The notes beneath the pieces are model-generated. The model was given only the letters and a program-made list of their open reading frames with translations, did not search any database and was not told the origin of the DNA. The position numbers and the translations under genes were made by a program. Positions 17,664-27,500 of a stretch of DNA of 64,000 nucleotides are shown here, in pieces. Each line of letters opens with the position of its first letter. The stretch's first letter is position 1. The stretch is from NCBI RefSeq assembly GCF_017573505.1, contig NZ_JAGEOJ010000003.1:496001-560000 (forward strand), given 5' to 3'. Source of the DNA: Actinomadura barringtoniae. GTDB lineage: Bacteria > Actinomycetota > Actinomycetes > Streptosporangiales > Streptosporangiaceae.

Positions 17664-18095
17664 TCACCATGGACCGAGGTTCGACGGGGGCGTGGGCACC
17701 TGGCTACCGGCTCGCTCGCTGGCCGCCTTCGCTCTGGCGTCACCGTGGCTGTAGTTCCTGGCCGTACGCTCGACTCGTCGGATCACAATGTCGTACGCGT
17801 CGCAGTAAGCCTGCAGAACTTGCACCAAGTTCCCGTGCGCCGTAGTCATCTTCGTGCTGAGACTCTGGGCGACATCCCATTGGCCGAAAGCGTTCGAGGT
17901 GCCCTTCAACTGGTTCAGTGTGTTGCGCAAACCCGCCAGGTCCTTGGACATCTCGGCGGCGACCTTCTTGATCTCTTCAGCGCGGTACTCGGCCGAGCGA
18001 CCGCCCCTGCCGGCCGCCGTGGGGGCGACCGGCTGAGGGCTCAAGGGACCCATGAGGAGCTTGCGCAAACCGCTGTCGTCATCTGGTTCTGACAT
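17664..18095 (-). CDS. WXG-like helical type VII protein
   Basis: 143 residues, no signal peptide. Two helices (YRAEEIKKVAAEMSKDLAGL, then LSTKMTTAHGNLVQVLQAYC) flank NAFGQWDVAQS, a W-D-V turn in the position where WXG100 proteins carry W-x-G. The C-terminal helix DIVIRRVERTARNYSHGD is basic. A GAGGAG site precedes the ATG. It is the third gene after eccB in the esx cluster, 35 bases after the second WXG100 gene and 38 before the PPE-like gene. It is a likely secreted substrate or heterodimer partner for the PPE-like protein; this pairing is inferred from adjacency. Confidence 0.75.
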   Translation of the reverse strand: MSEPDDDSGLRKLLMGPLSPQPVAPTAAGRGGRSAEYRAEEIKKVAAEMSKDLAGLRNTLNQLKGTSNAFGQWDVAQSLSTKMTTAHGNLVQVLQAYCDAYDIVIRRVERTARNYSHGDARAKAASERAGSQVPTPPSNLGPW

Positions 18096-18130
18096 GGTCC
18101 ATGTCTCCTCTCAAGCTGACTCTGAAGATC

Positions 18131-18418
18131 TCAAGCCCACTGGGCAGTGTTGATCTTCTCTGCCTGGAGGTGGATGTCGTGGGCGTCGCCGATCGACTTG
18201 CCCATGGCCTGCACGGCGAAGGCCATGCGCTGCGAAGCAATCTTCCACTCGCGGGACTTCTGCTCGTACGCCTGCTTGGCGTCGCCGTCCCACTCGGCAA
18301 GGTGGGTCCGAACCTGGGAGTCCAAGGTCTGCAAGATGTTCTCGTAGTTCCTCAGAGCCTTGACGAAGTCCGCCTGGCCCTGCGACATGCCGCCGAAGTT
18401 GACGTAGGTGTAGCTCAT
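18131..18418 (-). CDS. WXG100 (Esx) protein
   Basis: 95 residues, the standard WXG100 length. Helix-turn-helix with the diagnostic turn LAEWDGDAKQAYEQK (W-D-G), then a second helix SQRMAFAVQAMGKSIGDAHD. ATG 18418 is chosen because GGAGG lies seven bases upstream; an ATG at 18424 would abut that site. WXG100 proteins form antiparallel dimers exported by EccC-driven type VII machines. Its partner is almost surely the WXG100 gene 46 bases upstream. Confidence 0.93.
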   Translation of the reverse strand: MSYTYVNFGGMSQGQADFVKALRNYENILQTLDSQVRTHLAEWDGDAKQAYEQKSREWKIASQRMAFAVQAMGKSIGDAHDIHLQAEKINTAQWA

Positions 18419-18464
18419 GATCATTCCTCCACGTTGTTAAACAAGTCCTGGTTGAGCCAGCAGG

Positions 18465-18779
18465 TCAGCCGTTGACGAGGCCCTTCATGTGGTTGACCTT
18501 CTGGGTCTTCTCCTGCTCGGCCTGCTCGTACTTCACCTTGGTGTGTACGAGCTTCTCGTGGATGTCGTTCAAGTCCTTGAGCACCTTGGCGAACTCCTGC
18601 TGGAACATGCCGAAGACCTCGGTGAACGCTGCGGAGGACTCGCCCTTCCACTGGCTCTGCAACTGGGAGTGGTGGGCGTTGAGCTCGTTCTTGACGCCGT
18701 TGATCTGGCCGTGGGCGTCGTTGACCTTGGTGGCCGCCTGGGCCATGTGTTCCCGGTTGACTGATGACTGGTTGGCCAT
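18465..18779 (-). CDS. WXG100 (Esx) protein with YxxxE export-type motif
   Basis: 104 residues. The hairpin turn is LQSQWKGESSAAFTEVF (W-K-G), and the C-terminal helix contains YEQAE, a YxxxD/E motif of the kind recognised by EccC in exported Esx partners. A GGAGGAACG site sits before the ATG. It is the first gene of the esx cluster, about 250 bases after eccB, so this gap (18780-19028) may hold an extra promoter, but I could not identify convincing -35 and -10 boxes in it. It forms the Esx pair with the following gene. Confidence 0.93.
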   Translation of the reverse strand: MANQSSVNREHMAQAATKVNDAHGQINGVKNELNAHHSQLQSQWKGESSAAFTEVFGMFQQEFAKVLKDLNDIHEKLVHTKVKYEQAEQEKTQKVNHMKGLVNG

Positions 18780-19028
18780 CTCGTTCCTCCTGGACGTCGG
18801 TTAGCTGAGGCATCACGACGCGTGGAACGCACCTGGCGGACCTAAACAGTCTGTGGCCCACATACTGCGACACACCCCGTGACTGCGAGCAAAGGAGAGC
18901 GTAGGGGGACAGTCAGATTGCTGTCTATGGCCTTGTAGTACGTATGAATGAAGTTGTCAGAGATGCCTGTGAGATCCCGAATGAGTTCGCGCAGGTCGGG
19001 CATGTCAAGAGGAATCACGATCTATCGG

Positions 19029-20390
19029 TCATGTGGCCGAAACCGGCCGTAGTGCTGCTGCCGTGGAGAGGATGGGTCCCTCACGGAAGAGCTGCAGGAT
19101 GTCGGCCGGTACGGGGACCGCTTTGTCGGTCGAGTAGCCCAGTTTTGCCACCTCATCGGCGGTCGGGATCGGGTAGCGGATGCCCTGGTCGGTGATGATG
19201 GCGAACGCCTGAGGACGCTGGCCTGGGCCCGAGAGCGTTCCGGCGAACGTTGCTCCGCCGGAGAGGACCACCTGGTCAAGATTGCCTTGACTCGTGCGAG
19301 CGTCGGGGAGGGTGCCGCCGATGGTGAAGCGGGCATCGGTGGAGAGCTTGCCGGTGCCGGTGTAGACGGCGCATAGCGGTGTTGCGGGGTCGTAGGTGAC
19401 CGTGCTTGGCGGGCTGTCGGGCAGGCCGTTCCGGAGCAGATTCGTTCGGGAGGGCTGCCCTGCCGCGGCGCTGAGGCTGATCTGCTTGGGGTTCCGCAGG
19501 GCGTTTGGGAAGGCACCGATGAGAAGGCCGGCCTGGGTCTTGGTGATACCGGCCAGGCCGTCGTCGAGGAGGACGAAGTAGCGTTCGGCGCTCCCCGCCA
19601 CGGCCGGGGCCAGGAAGACCTCCCCTACAAAGCTCCGTGAGCCGTCCGGGCCGGGCCGGTCCTTGCCCGGGTCCGTGAGGGGCGGGGCCGCGTAGTCGGG
19701 TCCCTGAGGGAGGCCGTTCAGCCAGCGCTGGTCTACGGCGACCGGTTGGAAAGGGAAGACCGAGCGGGCGGCTTGGGGAGTGATCCGCAGTCGCTCGTTG
19801 TGCCAGACGACCCACAGTTGGGGTCCGCTCCGCACGAGGATCGACTCTTGGTCTGTTAGGGGGCGGCCTCCGACATCGTGGCCGCCGATGAGGGAGACCC
19901 GGGAGTCTCCTACTCCGGCGTTGCGGACGCAGAGGGACCACGGGCCGCGAGAGAGTTTGCCTGGGTCGGGAAGGGATTCAGGCGCTCCCTGGATACCGGT
20001 CATGGCACCGCGGGGGTATTTGGCGAGAGAGCGGCTGGACACCAGTTTGCGCTTGACCGTGGTGGTGGACATCGCCAGGCGTGCGGACGCGTAGTTGAGG
20101 AACGGGATGAGCTTGTGGTCCTGAGCGCTGTAGGAGTACGAGGCGCCCGTTTCCTTCTCGATGATGACCAGGCCTGGCTCTTCCAGGTGGCGGGCACCGC
20201 CCTTGAAGAGCAGGCCTGAGATACCAAAACCCGTCGCCACAAGGACGACGACCATGACTCCGCAGAACGTGCCTACCCACGTTCGGCGAAGAGGGGACTC
20301 TGCGGCGCCTGGCTGCCCTTGGAGGAGCGCCAGGGCGACGCGCTGAGTCATCAGCTTGTGTGCCTGGTAAAGGTCCTTGCGAGTCTGCAT
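19029..20390 (-). CDS. eccB: EccB, type VII secretion membrane component
   Basis: 453 residues. It starts MQTRKDLYQAHKLMTQRVA, the hallmark EccB N-terminus, followed by one transmembrane helix (WVGTFCGVMVVVLVATGFGI) and a large periplasmic domain. The outer part has the family landmarks GVGDSRVSLIGG near the repeat core, a Cys pair (SLCVRN and TPLCAVYT) and AFAIITDQGIRYPIP near the C-terminus. EccB is part of the EccBCDE core complex. It begins four bases after the eccD stop, so both are translated from one message. Length is close to typical EccB (450-500). Confidence 0.95.
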   Translation of the reverse strand: MQTRKDLYQAHKLMTQRVALALLQGQPGAAESPLRRTWVGTFCGVMVVVLVATGFGISGLLFKGGARHLEEPGLVIIEKETGASYSYSAQDHKLIPFLNYASARLAMSTTTVKRKLVSSRSLAKYPRGAMTGIQGAPESLPDPGKLSRGPWSLCVRNAGVGDSRVSLIGGHDVGGRPLTDQESILVRSGPQLWVVWHNERLRITPQAARSVFPFQPVAVDQRWLNGLPQGPDYAAPPLTDPGKDRPGPDGSRSFVGEVFLAPAVAGSAERYFVLLDDGLAGITKTQAGLLIGAFPNALRNPKQISLSAAAGQPSRTNLLRNGLPDSPPSTVTYDPATPLCAVYTGTGKLSTDARFTIGGTLPDARTSQGNLDQVVLSGGATFAGTLSGPGQRPQAFAIITDQGIRYPIPTADEVAKLGYSTDKAVPVPADILQLFREGPILSTAAALRPVSAT

Positions 20391-20394
20391 GGCG

Positions 20395-21789
20395 TCAATC
20401 CGCCAGGCCGCGGAGCGCGGTGTACAGGTTCAGCAGGCCCATGGCCAACGGGAAGAGGCTGAGGATAAGGAAGAGGTCGAGGATGTCTCCGGCCCGTCCC
20501 CAGAACGGCGAGGGCTTACGGGTGGGCAGGCGGATCGCCATCGTCATGGTGATGGCCACACCGAGCAGAAGTGGGACGGCGAAGAACAGGATCGCTCTGG
20601 CCGGAGTCTCGGTAAGCGCGTCACGCATGCCGAGGAGGACCAAACCGGCCAAGCCGCTGCCGAGCATCCAGATGCGCTGGGCACGTCCGTGAAAAACGCG
20701 GGCGCGCAACAGCAGTACCAACGAGAGGCAGAGGCTCATCGCCACCTCGAGCCACCCGCCTGTGGGCGACAGGCTGAGCTGTGCGGCGAGGCCTGTCAGG
20801 CCTACGCCTGCGATAAGTCCTGTGGCGAATCGATCGGCATCGCGCGTGCGCCTCAGCAGAGACGGGCCGTCGAAGGTTCGGGCGGCGCTACGCAGTTCCT
20901 CTGCGTTCTCCGGAACGGGAGGGAGCGGGAGGCGCGCAAGACGGAACGAAATCGAAGGGATTAGTGCGGTCAGGCCAAGGAAGAGTGATGCGACGAAAGC
21001 GGCTGTGCCCTCAGGTGATAGGCCGAAGCCCTGTACGGCGCCGGCAGCAACCACGCCTATGAGTGCCGTGAAGGCGACGCCCAGGAAGATGGGCAGCCCT
21101 TCTTCGATGGCAAAGGCGGCCACTACGCATACGAGCGTGACCGCGGCCAGCGCGGCTAGTACGTGCAAGGCACCCAGACTGGTCAACGAGATGGGACGCG
21201 CGGGTGCTAGCAAGCCTGCAAGGAACGCATAGGGCACCGCGCTGTAACCAAGGACCGCTCCAGCCACCGCATCGCCGAGGGCTCGTGACAACACGATTCC
21301 GGCGAGCAGCAAGAGGGCGGCCATGACACCCGCGGCGATCGCAATGAGTTGCCAGGGTGGGCCTACGAACGCCAAGCCGAAAGCTCCAAAAGCCAAGGCC
21401 GCCGCGCTGGCCGTCAGACCAAAGCGACGTGTCAGCTCGGGTCTCCAGCGATCGGCATGCTCGTTGATCCCGGTCGCCACGACGTCCGCCACGTCGTCAA
21501 AGACAACTTCAGGGAGCTGCGACATCTCTGGCCGGAAGTAGAGCACCTCGCCATCGCGTACGCCCAAGGCGGCGAGCGACTGCGATTCGTCAAAGGGAGC
21601 CTCGTCCAGGCGTTGCAGCACCCACCCCGAGTGGGCGAGTCCGGCGTTGGCGAGGTTGCGGCCCGCGGCTTGCAAGAGCGTGGGCAGCATGTGGGCGAGA
21701 GGGACGTCGGCGGGGAGTGACAAGTCGATCCGCCGTCCCGGCGCCACGAGCGCGATGCGACACAGGTCTGCGCCGGTCGTCGGGTTCAC
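20395..21789 (-). CDS. eccD: EccD, type VII secretion integral membrane channel subunit
   Basis: 464 residues: an N-terminal ubiquitin-like domain (LCRIALVAPGRRIDLSLPAD to GEVLYFRPEM) and about 11 transmembrane helices from residue 115 on. EccD forms the membrane vestibule of ESX complexes. GTG 21789 is chosen because GGAGG lies four bases upstream and the ubiquitin-like fold begins right after; longer starts add a Cys-rich, unlike-family leader. The gene after it is eccB. No eccE gene, which mycobacterial systems need, was seen in this window; many non-mycobacterial actinomycete ESX loci lack it. Confidence 0.94.
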   Translation of the reverse strand: MNPTTGADLCRIALVAPGRRIDLSLPADVPLAHMLPTLLQAAGRNLANAGLAHSGWVLQRLDEAPFDESQSLAALGVRDGEVLYFRPEMSQLPEVVFDDVADVVATGINEHADRWRPELTRRFGLTASAAALAFGAFGLAFVGPPWQLIAIAAGVMAALLLLAGIVLSRALGDAVAGAVLGYSAVPYAFLAGLLAPARPISLTSLGALHVLAALAAVTLVCVVAAFAIEEGLPIFLGVAFTALIGVVAAGAVQGFGLSPEGTAAFVASLFLGLTALIPSISFRLARLPLPPVPENAEELRSAARTFDGPSLLRRTRDADRFATGLIAGVGLTGLAAQLSLSPTGGWLEVAMSLCLSLVLLLRARVFHGRAQRIWMLGSGLAGLVLLGMRDALTETPARAILFFAVPLLLGVAITMTMAIRLPTRKPSPFWGRAGDILDLFLILSLFPLAMGLLNLYTALRGLAD

Positions 21790-21901
21790 GTGGCCTCCGA
21801 TCCGCTTGGATGAGCACGATGGGACCGCACATTGACTACCAGTCTCGACCGGTCTGCGCCACATCGTCAGGAATCCTGAGCGGATTTCACCTGCGCACTA
21901 A

Positions 21902-22237
21902 TCACCCTTCAGCATCGCCCGATTCGCGCTCCGAGCTGCGCGTTTCATCTCCAGACTCACCCGCACCACCCGTACCGTCCTCGCGGCGCCTGACCAACAC
22001 GGTGGGCAGCCGGCTGCCCAGGTCCCAGGACACCGCTTCCCAACCCCGTTCCTCGACAAGCTCGACCACTGCGCAGAACGCGGTGAGCGCACTGCCCGCG
22101 CGCTGCCACCAGCGCAGTCTGTGTGCGATCACCACGTACCTGTGCGGATAGTGGTCGAGCCGCTCAGGAGAGTCGCGCAACTCGTGCAGCCATGCCGTTC
22201 TCGTGTGAGCCAGTTGGTACGCAGATGTGAGAACCAT
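21902..22237 (-). CDS. Small hypothetical protein upstream of eccD
   Basis: About 111 residues from ATG 22237 (MVLTSAYQLAHTRTAWLHEL); an upstream in-frame ATG at 22276 is possible. The middle is amphipathic, HRYVVIAHRLRWWQRAGSAL then FCAVVELVEERGWEAVSWDL, and looks like a small alpha/beta fold. The C-terminal 25 residues are disordered Gly/Glu/Ser. No membrane segment. Its position as first gene of the minus-strand ESX series, 112 bases before eccD, suggests co-expression. I do not recognise the family. The 187 bases between it and the divergent WXG-like gene must contain both promoters, but I could not assign them. Confidence 0.7.
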   Translation of the reverse strand: MVLTSAYQLAHTRTAWLHELRDSPERLDHYPHRYVVIAHRLRWWQRAGSALTAFCAVVELVEERGWEAVSWDLGSRLPTVLVRRREDGTGGAGESGDETRSSERESGDAEG

Positions 22238-22424
22238 GGCGCGCGAGTGTCGCACAGAACCGCGAGTCCGCCCCATAGGTCGCTACGCCGCGAATGTGGG
22301 CATGGGGGCGATCGTGACAAGTACCAGTCCGAGATGTTGAGGCCGCTTGTCACCTTCTCGATGCGCGTGGACTATGGCTGCTCTCCAGGCACTCTTGCGA
22401 CAGCAGCCGTTGACGGGAGTTGCG

Positions 22425-22754
22425 ATGAGCGGGAGCTGGTTCGAGGTACGGCCGCAGAGCCTGCTGCAAGCGGAAGCCGGCGCAGGTGCGGTGGGCGGGC
22501 GCGTTCAGTCGTCCGTCGGCTCCGCGAAGAACGGGTCCCACGGTGCGATCTCGATTCACGCGGGCTGGGAGTCGAGCGCGGCGCTCCAGCAGTGCCTGAC
22601 CGCCTGGGAAGCCCGCCTGCAAGCGCTCAGCAGTGAGATCAAACAGTTGCAGACAGGTCTCGGCTCCGCCTCCCGCGAGTATTCGGAGGCGGAACGTAAG
22701 GCCGCTGCCCTCGCCGAACACGTCGCCGGTGAATTGCGTGAAGGCCGGGGTTGA
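22425..22754 (+). CDS. WXG100/EspC-like protein paired with the downstream amidase
   Basis: 109 residues in WXG100 size range. The turn SIHAGWESSAALQQC has W-E-S, a variant of W-x-G, between two helices, and the C-terminal helix has YSEAE (YxxxE export-type motif). ATG 22425 follows GGGAG. Its stop overlaps the TTG start of the amidase gene (TTGA), so the two are translationally coupled; this suggests it is the small Esx partner that delivers the larger WXG-amidase protein to EccC. It is divergent from the eccD series. Confidence 0.82.
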   Translation: MSGSWFEVRPQSLLQAEAGAGAVGGRVQSSVGSAKNGSHGAISIHAGWESSAALQQCLTAWEARLQALSSEIKQLQTGLGSASREYSEAERKAAALAEHVAGELREGRG

Positions 22755-24010
22755 CCGCCATGGTGGATTTCAGGCAACTGAACTCGGCCGATCCGGATAG
22801 CTGGCGGGCCGCGAGTCAGGAGTGGGCCGCACTCGCCAAGGATCTCGGTAGGGCCGCGGCGGATCTCGACCGCGGGACACGACGGCCGCTTCAGAACGGT
22901 GGCTGGTCTGGAGCCGGCGCCGCCATCGCGGCCATGAAGAAGATCAAAAACACCATCGGGGCCTTGGAGGCCGCCGAAGGCGAGCTCACAGCGGTTTCCA
23001 TGGTCTTGGCGGGGCTGGCTCAGGCCACCGAGGTCTCGCAGGTGACGCTGCGAGAGGCCAAGGACCAGGCGGCGCGGGAAGGCCTGGTGATCGGCCCTGA
23101 CGGCAGCGTGTCCCGGAACCCCGGAACCGGTTTCGCGCCGGCACCGGAGACGATCCTCAGTGTCACGCAGGAACAGCAGATCTCCAAGTTGATCGGCGAG
23201 GCGTTGCGCGAGGCCACCCAGTCCGACCAGAAGTCCGCTGCCGAGCTGCGGAGGTTGGCGGGCCGGACAGGCGAGACCGATCCGGAACGTGCCTACAACC
23301 TGGACGTCAACGACGCCAGCCGTACCGAGCTCGAAGCGATCGCCGGAACGATTCCCACTGGGCCGCCTGAACAGGTCGCCCAGTGGTGGAACAGCCTGCC
23401 CCCTGCCGAGCAGCAGAAACTCATGCTTGCCGCACCCGCGGCCTTGGCCGGAGTCGCCGGAATTCCTGAAGAGATCAAGGCGCAACTGCGCGGGTTCGAC
23501 GGCGTCGACCGCACCAAAGTCGTCCAGTTCGCACTCCAGAACTGGGACCGTCCGGTTGGTCGCACCTATCCCGACGACTGCACCAATTTCGTTTCTGAAG
23601 CGCTGCGCTCGGGAGGGCTGCACCAGAAGGGTTTCGACATCGCTCCGTTCGCCGGTCAGAGCGATACGGAGCACACCTGGTACGGGGGGCAGTTCGGTAG
23701 CGGGGACCCGATCAGCCCGCGCAGCCACTCGTACACACTCGCGCGGGGCCTGCATGAGTTCCTGACCAGCAACAACAGCAGCGAAGTCCCGCTCACGCAA
23801 GCACGCCCCGGAGACGTCATGTTCTGGAAGGACCCGCATGAGGGCATCCATCACACCGCAGTGGTGACGGCAGTGGTGGACGGGCACGTCTACTACACGC
23901 AGCACTCGGGCGGCGCCCAGAATGCTGACTGGACCGCGCGCCAGACGATGTACAACGAGCTGGGCGACCCGCAGGGCGCATCGGTCATCCGGGTCCGCCA
24001 GGATGACTAG
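22751..24010 (+). CDS. WXG-domain effector with C-terminal Amidase_6 (NlpC/P60-like) domain
   Basis: 419 residues. The N-terminal domain has a WXG turn (NGGWSGAGAA, Trp52) and long helices. A middle helical part, EQVAQWWNSLPPAEQQKLML, is common in type VII effectors between the WXG and enzyme domains. The last 150 residues are Amidase_6: YPDDCTNFVSEALRSGG with the likely nucleophile Cys277, and PGDVMFWKDPHEGIHHTAVV with the likely catalytic His near 367. Such enzymes cut peptide or amide bonds, often in cell wall. TTG 22751 has GAAGG six bases upstream; ATG 22760 is an alternative. No signal peptide, so export would be by the ESX machine. Wall remodelling for the apparatus or attack on competitors are both possible. 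Confidence 0.88.
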   Translation: MTAMVDFRQLNSADPDSWRAASQEWAALAKDLGRAAADLDRGTRRPLQNGGWSGAGAAIAAMKKIKNTIGALEAAEGELTAVSMVLAGLAQATEVSQVTLREAKDQAAREGLVIGPDGSVSRNPGTGFAPAPETILSVTQEQQISKLIGEALREATQSDQKSAAELRRLAGRTGETDPERAYNLDVNDASRTELEAIAGTIPTGPPEQVAQWWNSLPPAEQQKLMLAAPAALAGVAGIPEEIKAQLRGFDGVDRTKVVQFALQNWDRPVGRTYPDDCTNFVSEALRSGGLHQKGFDIAPFAGQSDTEHTWYGGQFGSGDPISPRSHSYTLARGLHEFLTSNNSSEVPLTQARPGDVMFWKDPHEGIHHTAVVTAVVDGHVYYTQHSGGAQNADWTARQTMYNELGDPQGASVIRVRQDD

Positions 24011-24437
24011 CAGCAAGAACGCGGTCATGCGGGATTCGACATTGCATCGCGTTGCCATGTCCGGGTGGACCTATGCGGGGGTCGATGCGCTGTGTCTGGT
24101 CGTGGCGATCGGTCTCGGGGTTGCGGTGAACGACCGTCACTCTGGCGAGTGCGGGGCCGTTCTTACTACGCCCGGCTGGATCCTGGCCGGGACATGGGTG
24201 GCGCTGGTCGTGGTGGCTATCAGCACGTTGCTGGGCATCGCCTTTCCCGTGTGGAAGGCCTCGCGAGGTGAGGCGGGGCCGGTTGAGGCGCTGCTGGCGC
24301 CGCTCGTTCTGGTGGTCGTAGGCCTGCCGGCCGTGGCCGCCTTGATTCTCGTACTGAGACTCGCGGTGCCGTTTCACGTCACCTGTGAAGGACTGGCAGA
24401 ACTGACAGCTCTTCTGGGGCCTGCGGCATCGATTTGA
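24003..24437 (+). CDS. Small membrane protein overlapping the amidase gene, candidate immunity or partner protein
   Basis: 144 residues from ATG 24003, which lies inside the end of the amidase gene (8-base overlap). It has three hydrophobic segments: YAGVDALCLVVAIGLGVAV, GWILAGTWVALVVVAISTLL and LLAPLVLVVVGLPAVAALIL. Two Cys flank the outer loops (GECGAV and HVTCEG), consistent with a disulfide outside the membrane. It precedes eccC by about 100 bases. Unrecognised family. A small membrane protein encoded immediately after a toxin-like enzyme is the usual layout of an immunity protein, but an accessory role in secretion is equally open. Confidence 0.7.
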   Translation: MTSSKNAVMRDSTLHRVAMSGWTYAGVDALCLVVAIGLGVAVNDRHSGECGAVLTTPGWILAGTWVALVVVAISTLLGIAFPVWKASRGEAGPVEALLAPLVLVVVGLPAVAALILVLRLAVPFHVTCEGLAELTALLGPAASI

Positions 24438-24543
24438 GACCACTGCCACGGATCACATGCCCGACTTGACTGGAAGTCACTACTATGACCGGTCGTTGAC
24501 AGCCGGGTCATGCCGAGTGTCCTGGCGAAGGGGGTCGAGCGCG

Positions 24544-27500
24544 GTGGGGACAGTCATCGTTCGACGGCCGGAACGGCGGCCGCCACCGCAGTTGCCCGAG
24601 GGCGAGATCATGATGGAGCCGCCCCCCGAGGTGCCCGAGTCGATCAGTCAGGGCTTCGCCAACGCGCTGATGTACCTGCCGATGGCGGCCAGCGGCGGCG
24701 CCATGGGATTGATGTTCATGGGCGGCGCGGGTGGGGCGGGCGGCGGCAACCCGATCATGTGGGTGGCGAGCGGCCTGTTCGTGCTGTCGATGGTCGGCAT
24801 GGGTTTCGGTCACGTGGGGCAGGGCGCGGGTGAGCGCAAGCAGCGGCTGAACGGGGCCAGGCGCGATTACTACCGCTACCTCGACCAGATCCGGGCACGG
24901 GTCCGCAAGGCCGCCAAGCAACAGCGGGAAGCGCTCGAATGGAGCGGTCCCAGCCCGCGGACGCTGTGGTCGCTGGTGATGAGCCACCGGCTGTGGGAAC
25001 GGCGTCCTGCCGACGAGGATTTCGGCCACGTCCGGATCGGTAAGGGCAGGCAGCAGCTCGCTCTGGAGCTCGTGGTGCCGGAGACCAAGCCGATCGAGGA
25101 CCTGGAGCCGATGTGCGCGGGCGCGCTGAGGCGTTTCCTGCGTGCTCATTCGACCGTGCCCGATCTGCCGGTCGCTGTGTCGCTTCCCGCGTTCGCGCGG
25201 ATCGTCATGACCGGCGAGCCGGACGTCATCCGCGCGATGGTGCGGGCGATGGTGGCTCAGATCGCGGCGTTCCACACACCCGACGACATGCGGGTCTCGA
25301 TCTGCGCGTCTCCGGAACGCATGCAGGAATGGCAGTGGGCGAAATGGCTGCCACATTCCCTGCACCCGACCGAGCAGGACGCGGCAGGTCCGGTACGGCT
25401 GCTGGTCAACACGTTGAGCCAGCTGGAGCAGCTCATCGGGAAGGAAATCAAGGATCGTCCACGTTTCAGCGTCGGCGTGGGCAAGGAGGACCTCCCGTAC
25501 CACGTGGTAATCGTCGACGGTGGAACGGTCACGCCCGACTCCCAGATCGGCGCGGACGGTATCAAGGGCGTTTGCGTCATCGACCTCAATGGAGCGGTGG
25601 CGCCCACCGCGGACGCGACGATGCTCCGGCTGCACGTGACGCGCGACGGCCTGGAAATGCTGGAGAACGACCGTACCGGCAAGGACATCTCCACGCCGTT
25701 GGGCAATTCAGACGGCCTGAGTTACGTCCAGTCCGAGGGATTGGCGCTCAAGCTTGCGCCATTGCGCGCAGGGGCCGCAGAAGAGCCCGAGCAGAATGCG
25801 CTGGCCTCCAATCTCACGCTTACTTCTCTCCTTGGACTGACCAGTCCGTACGGCATCGACCTGCGAGCGACCTGGCAGGTACGCGCACCGCGCAACCGCT
25901 ATCGCGTGCCCATTGGCGTCAATGCCGAGGGCCGCCCGGTCGAGCTGGACATCAAGGAGTCGGCCCAGGGCGGAATGGGGCCGCACGGCCTGCTCATCGG
26001 TGCCACCGGGTCCGGCAAGTCAGAGTTGCTGCGCACCTTGGTCCTCGGCCTTGCGGTGACACATTCTTCGGAGACCCTGAATTTCGTGCTGGTCGACTTC
26101 AAGGGCGGAGCGACGTTCCTCGGCCTTGAGCAGTTGCAGCATGTCTCCGCGGTCATCACCAACCTTGAGGACGAACTTCCGCTCGTCGACCGCATGTACG
26201 ACGCGCTTCACGGGGAAATGATCCGTCGCCAGGAGCTGCTGCGCGCCGCGGGCAACTATGTGTCGATCCGGGACTATGAGAAGGCACGTGAGCAAGGCGC
26301 CGCTCTCAAGCCGATGCCGACCCTCTTCGTCGTTCTGGACGAGTTCTCCGAATTGCTCGCGGCCAAGCCCGAGTTCGCCGAACTCTTCGTGATGATCGGA
26401 CGCTTGGGGCGTTCACTCGGCGTCCATTTGCTACTGGCGTCCCAGCGTCTTGAGGAAGGCAAGATGCGCGGCCTCGACACGCACCTCTCGTACCGCATCG
26501 GACTGCGCACCTTCTCCGCGATGGAGTCGCGCGTGGTGCTGGGTGTGCCCGACGCGTACGAACTGCCCTCGCAGCCGGGGAACGGCTACCTCAAGGTGGA
26601 CGTCACCGAGATGACCAGGTTCAAGGCCGCGTACGTCTCCGGACCTGTGAGCGGTGAGCAGGAGGCGCGGACCAGCAGCGGTCCGGTCGCGCAGAGGCGA
26701 ATTCTTCCGTACAGCGCCGCCTTCATCCCGCGGCAAGCGGTCGAGCAGCCTCAACAGGAGGCCGGCAAGACGAGCGAGGAGAGCCTGTTCAACGTCGTCA
26801 TCCAGCAACTCGCCGGAAAGGGCCCGGCGGCCCACCAGATCTGGCTGCCGCCCCTGGACGTACCGCCGGCGATCAACGAGCTCCTGCCGCAGCTGTCCAC
26901 CACGCCTCACCATGGACTGAGCACCTCGGGCTGGGAAGGCCGCGGCAAGCTGTCGGCCGTCGTCGGGATCATCGACCGGCCGTTCGACCAGCGGCGCGAC
27001 CCGTTCTGGGTCGATCTCTCAGCAGCCGCCGGGCACGTCGCCATCGCGGGCGCGCCCCAGACCGGCAAGTCGACGATCCTGCGGTCGATGCTCGCCTCGC
27101 TCGCACTCCTGCACACTCCGCAGGAAGCACAGTTCTACTGCCTGGACTTCGGCGGCGGAACGCTGAGCGCGCTCGCCGGGCTGCCGCACGTCGGCGGCGT
27201 CGCGAGCAGGCTCGACGGCGACCGGGTCCGGCGTACGGTCGCGGAGGTCTCCACGCTGCTGGACCGCAGGGAGCAGGAGTTCACCGAGCGCGGCATCGAC
27301 TCGATCGCCACGTACCGGCGCCTGCGCGCGGCCGGCGAGATCGAGGGCGACGGGTTCGGCGACGTGTTCCTGGTGGTGGACGGGTGGATGACCCTCCGCC
27401 AGGAGTACGAGCAGCTCGAAGAGGTCATCACCGATCTCGCACAGCGCGGGCTCGGCTACGGCGTCCACATCGTCGCGACCGCGGGAAAGTGGTCGGAGTA

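Noticed and set aside
18780..19028. Promoter of the esx pair
   Set aside because: Several loose -10-like matches but none with a properly spaced -35; not reported as a feature.
22556..24058. 500-codon minus-strand frame opposite the WXG-amidase gene
   Set aside because: Shadow of a coding strand with clear Amidase_6 motifs and coupled starts.
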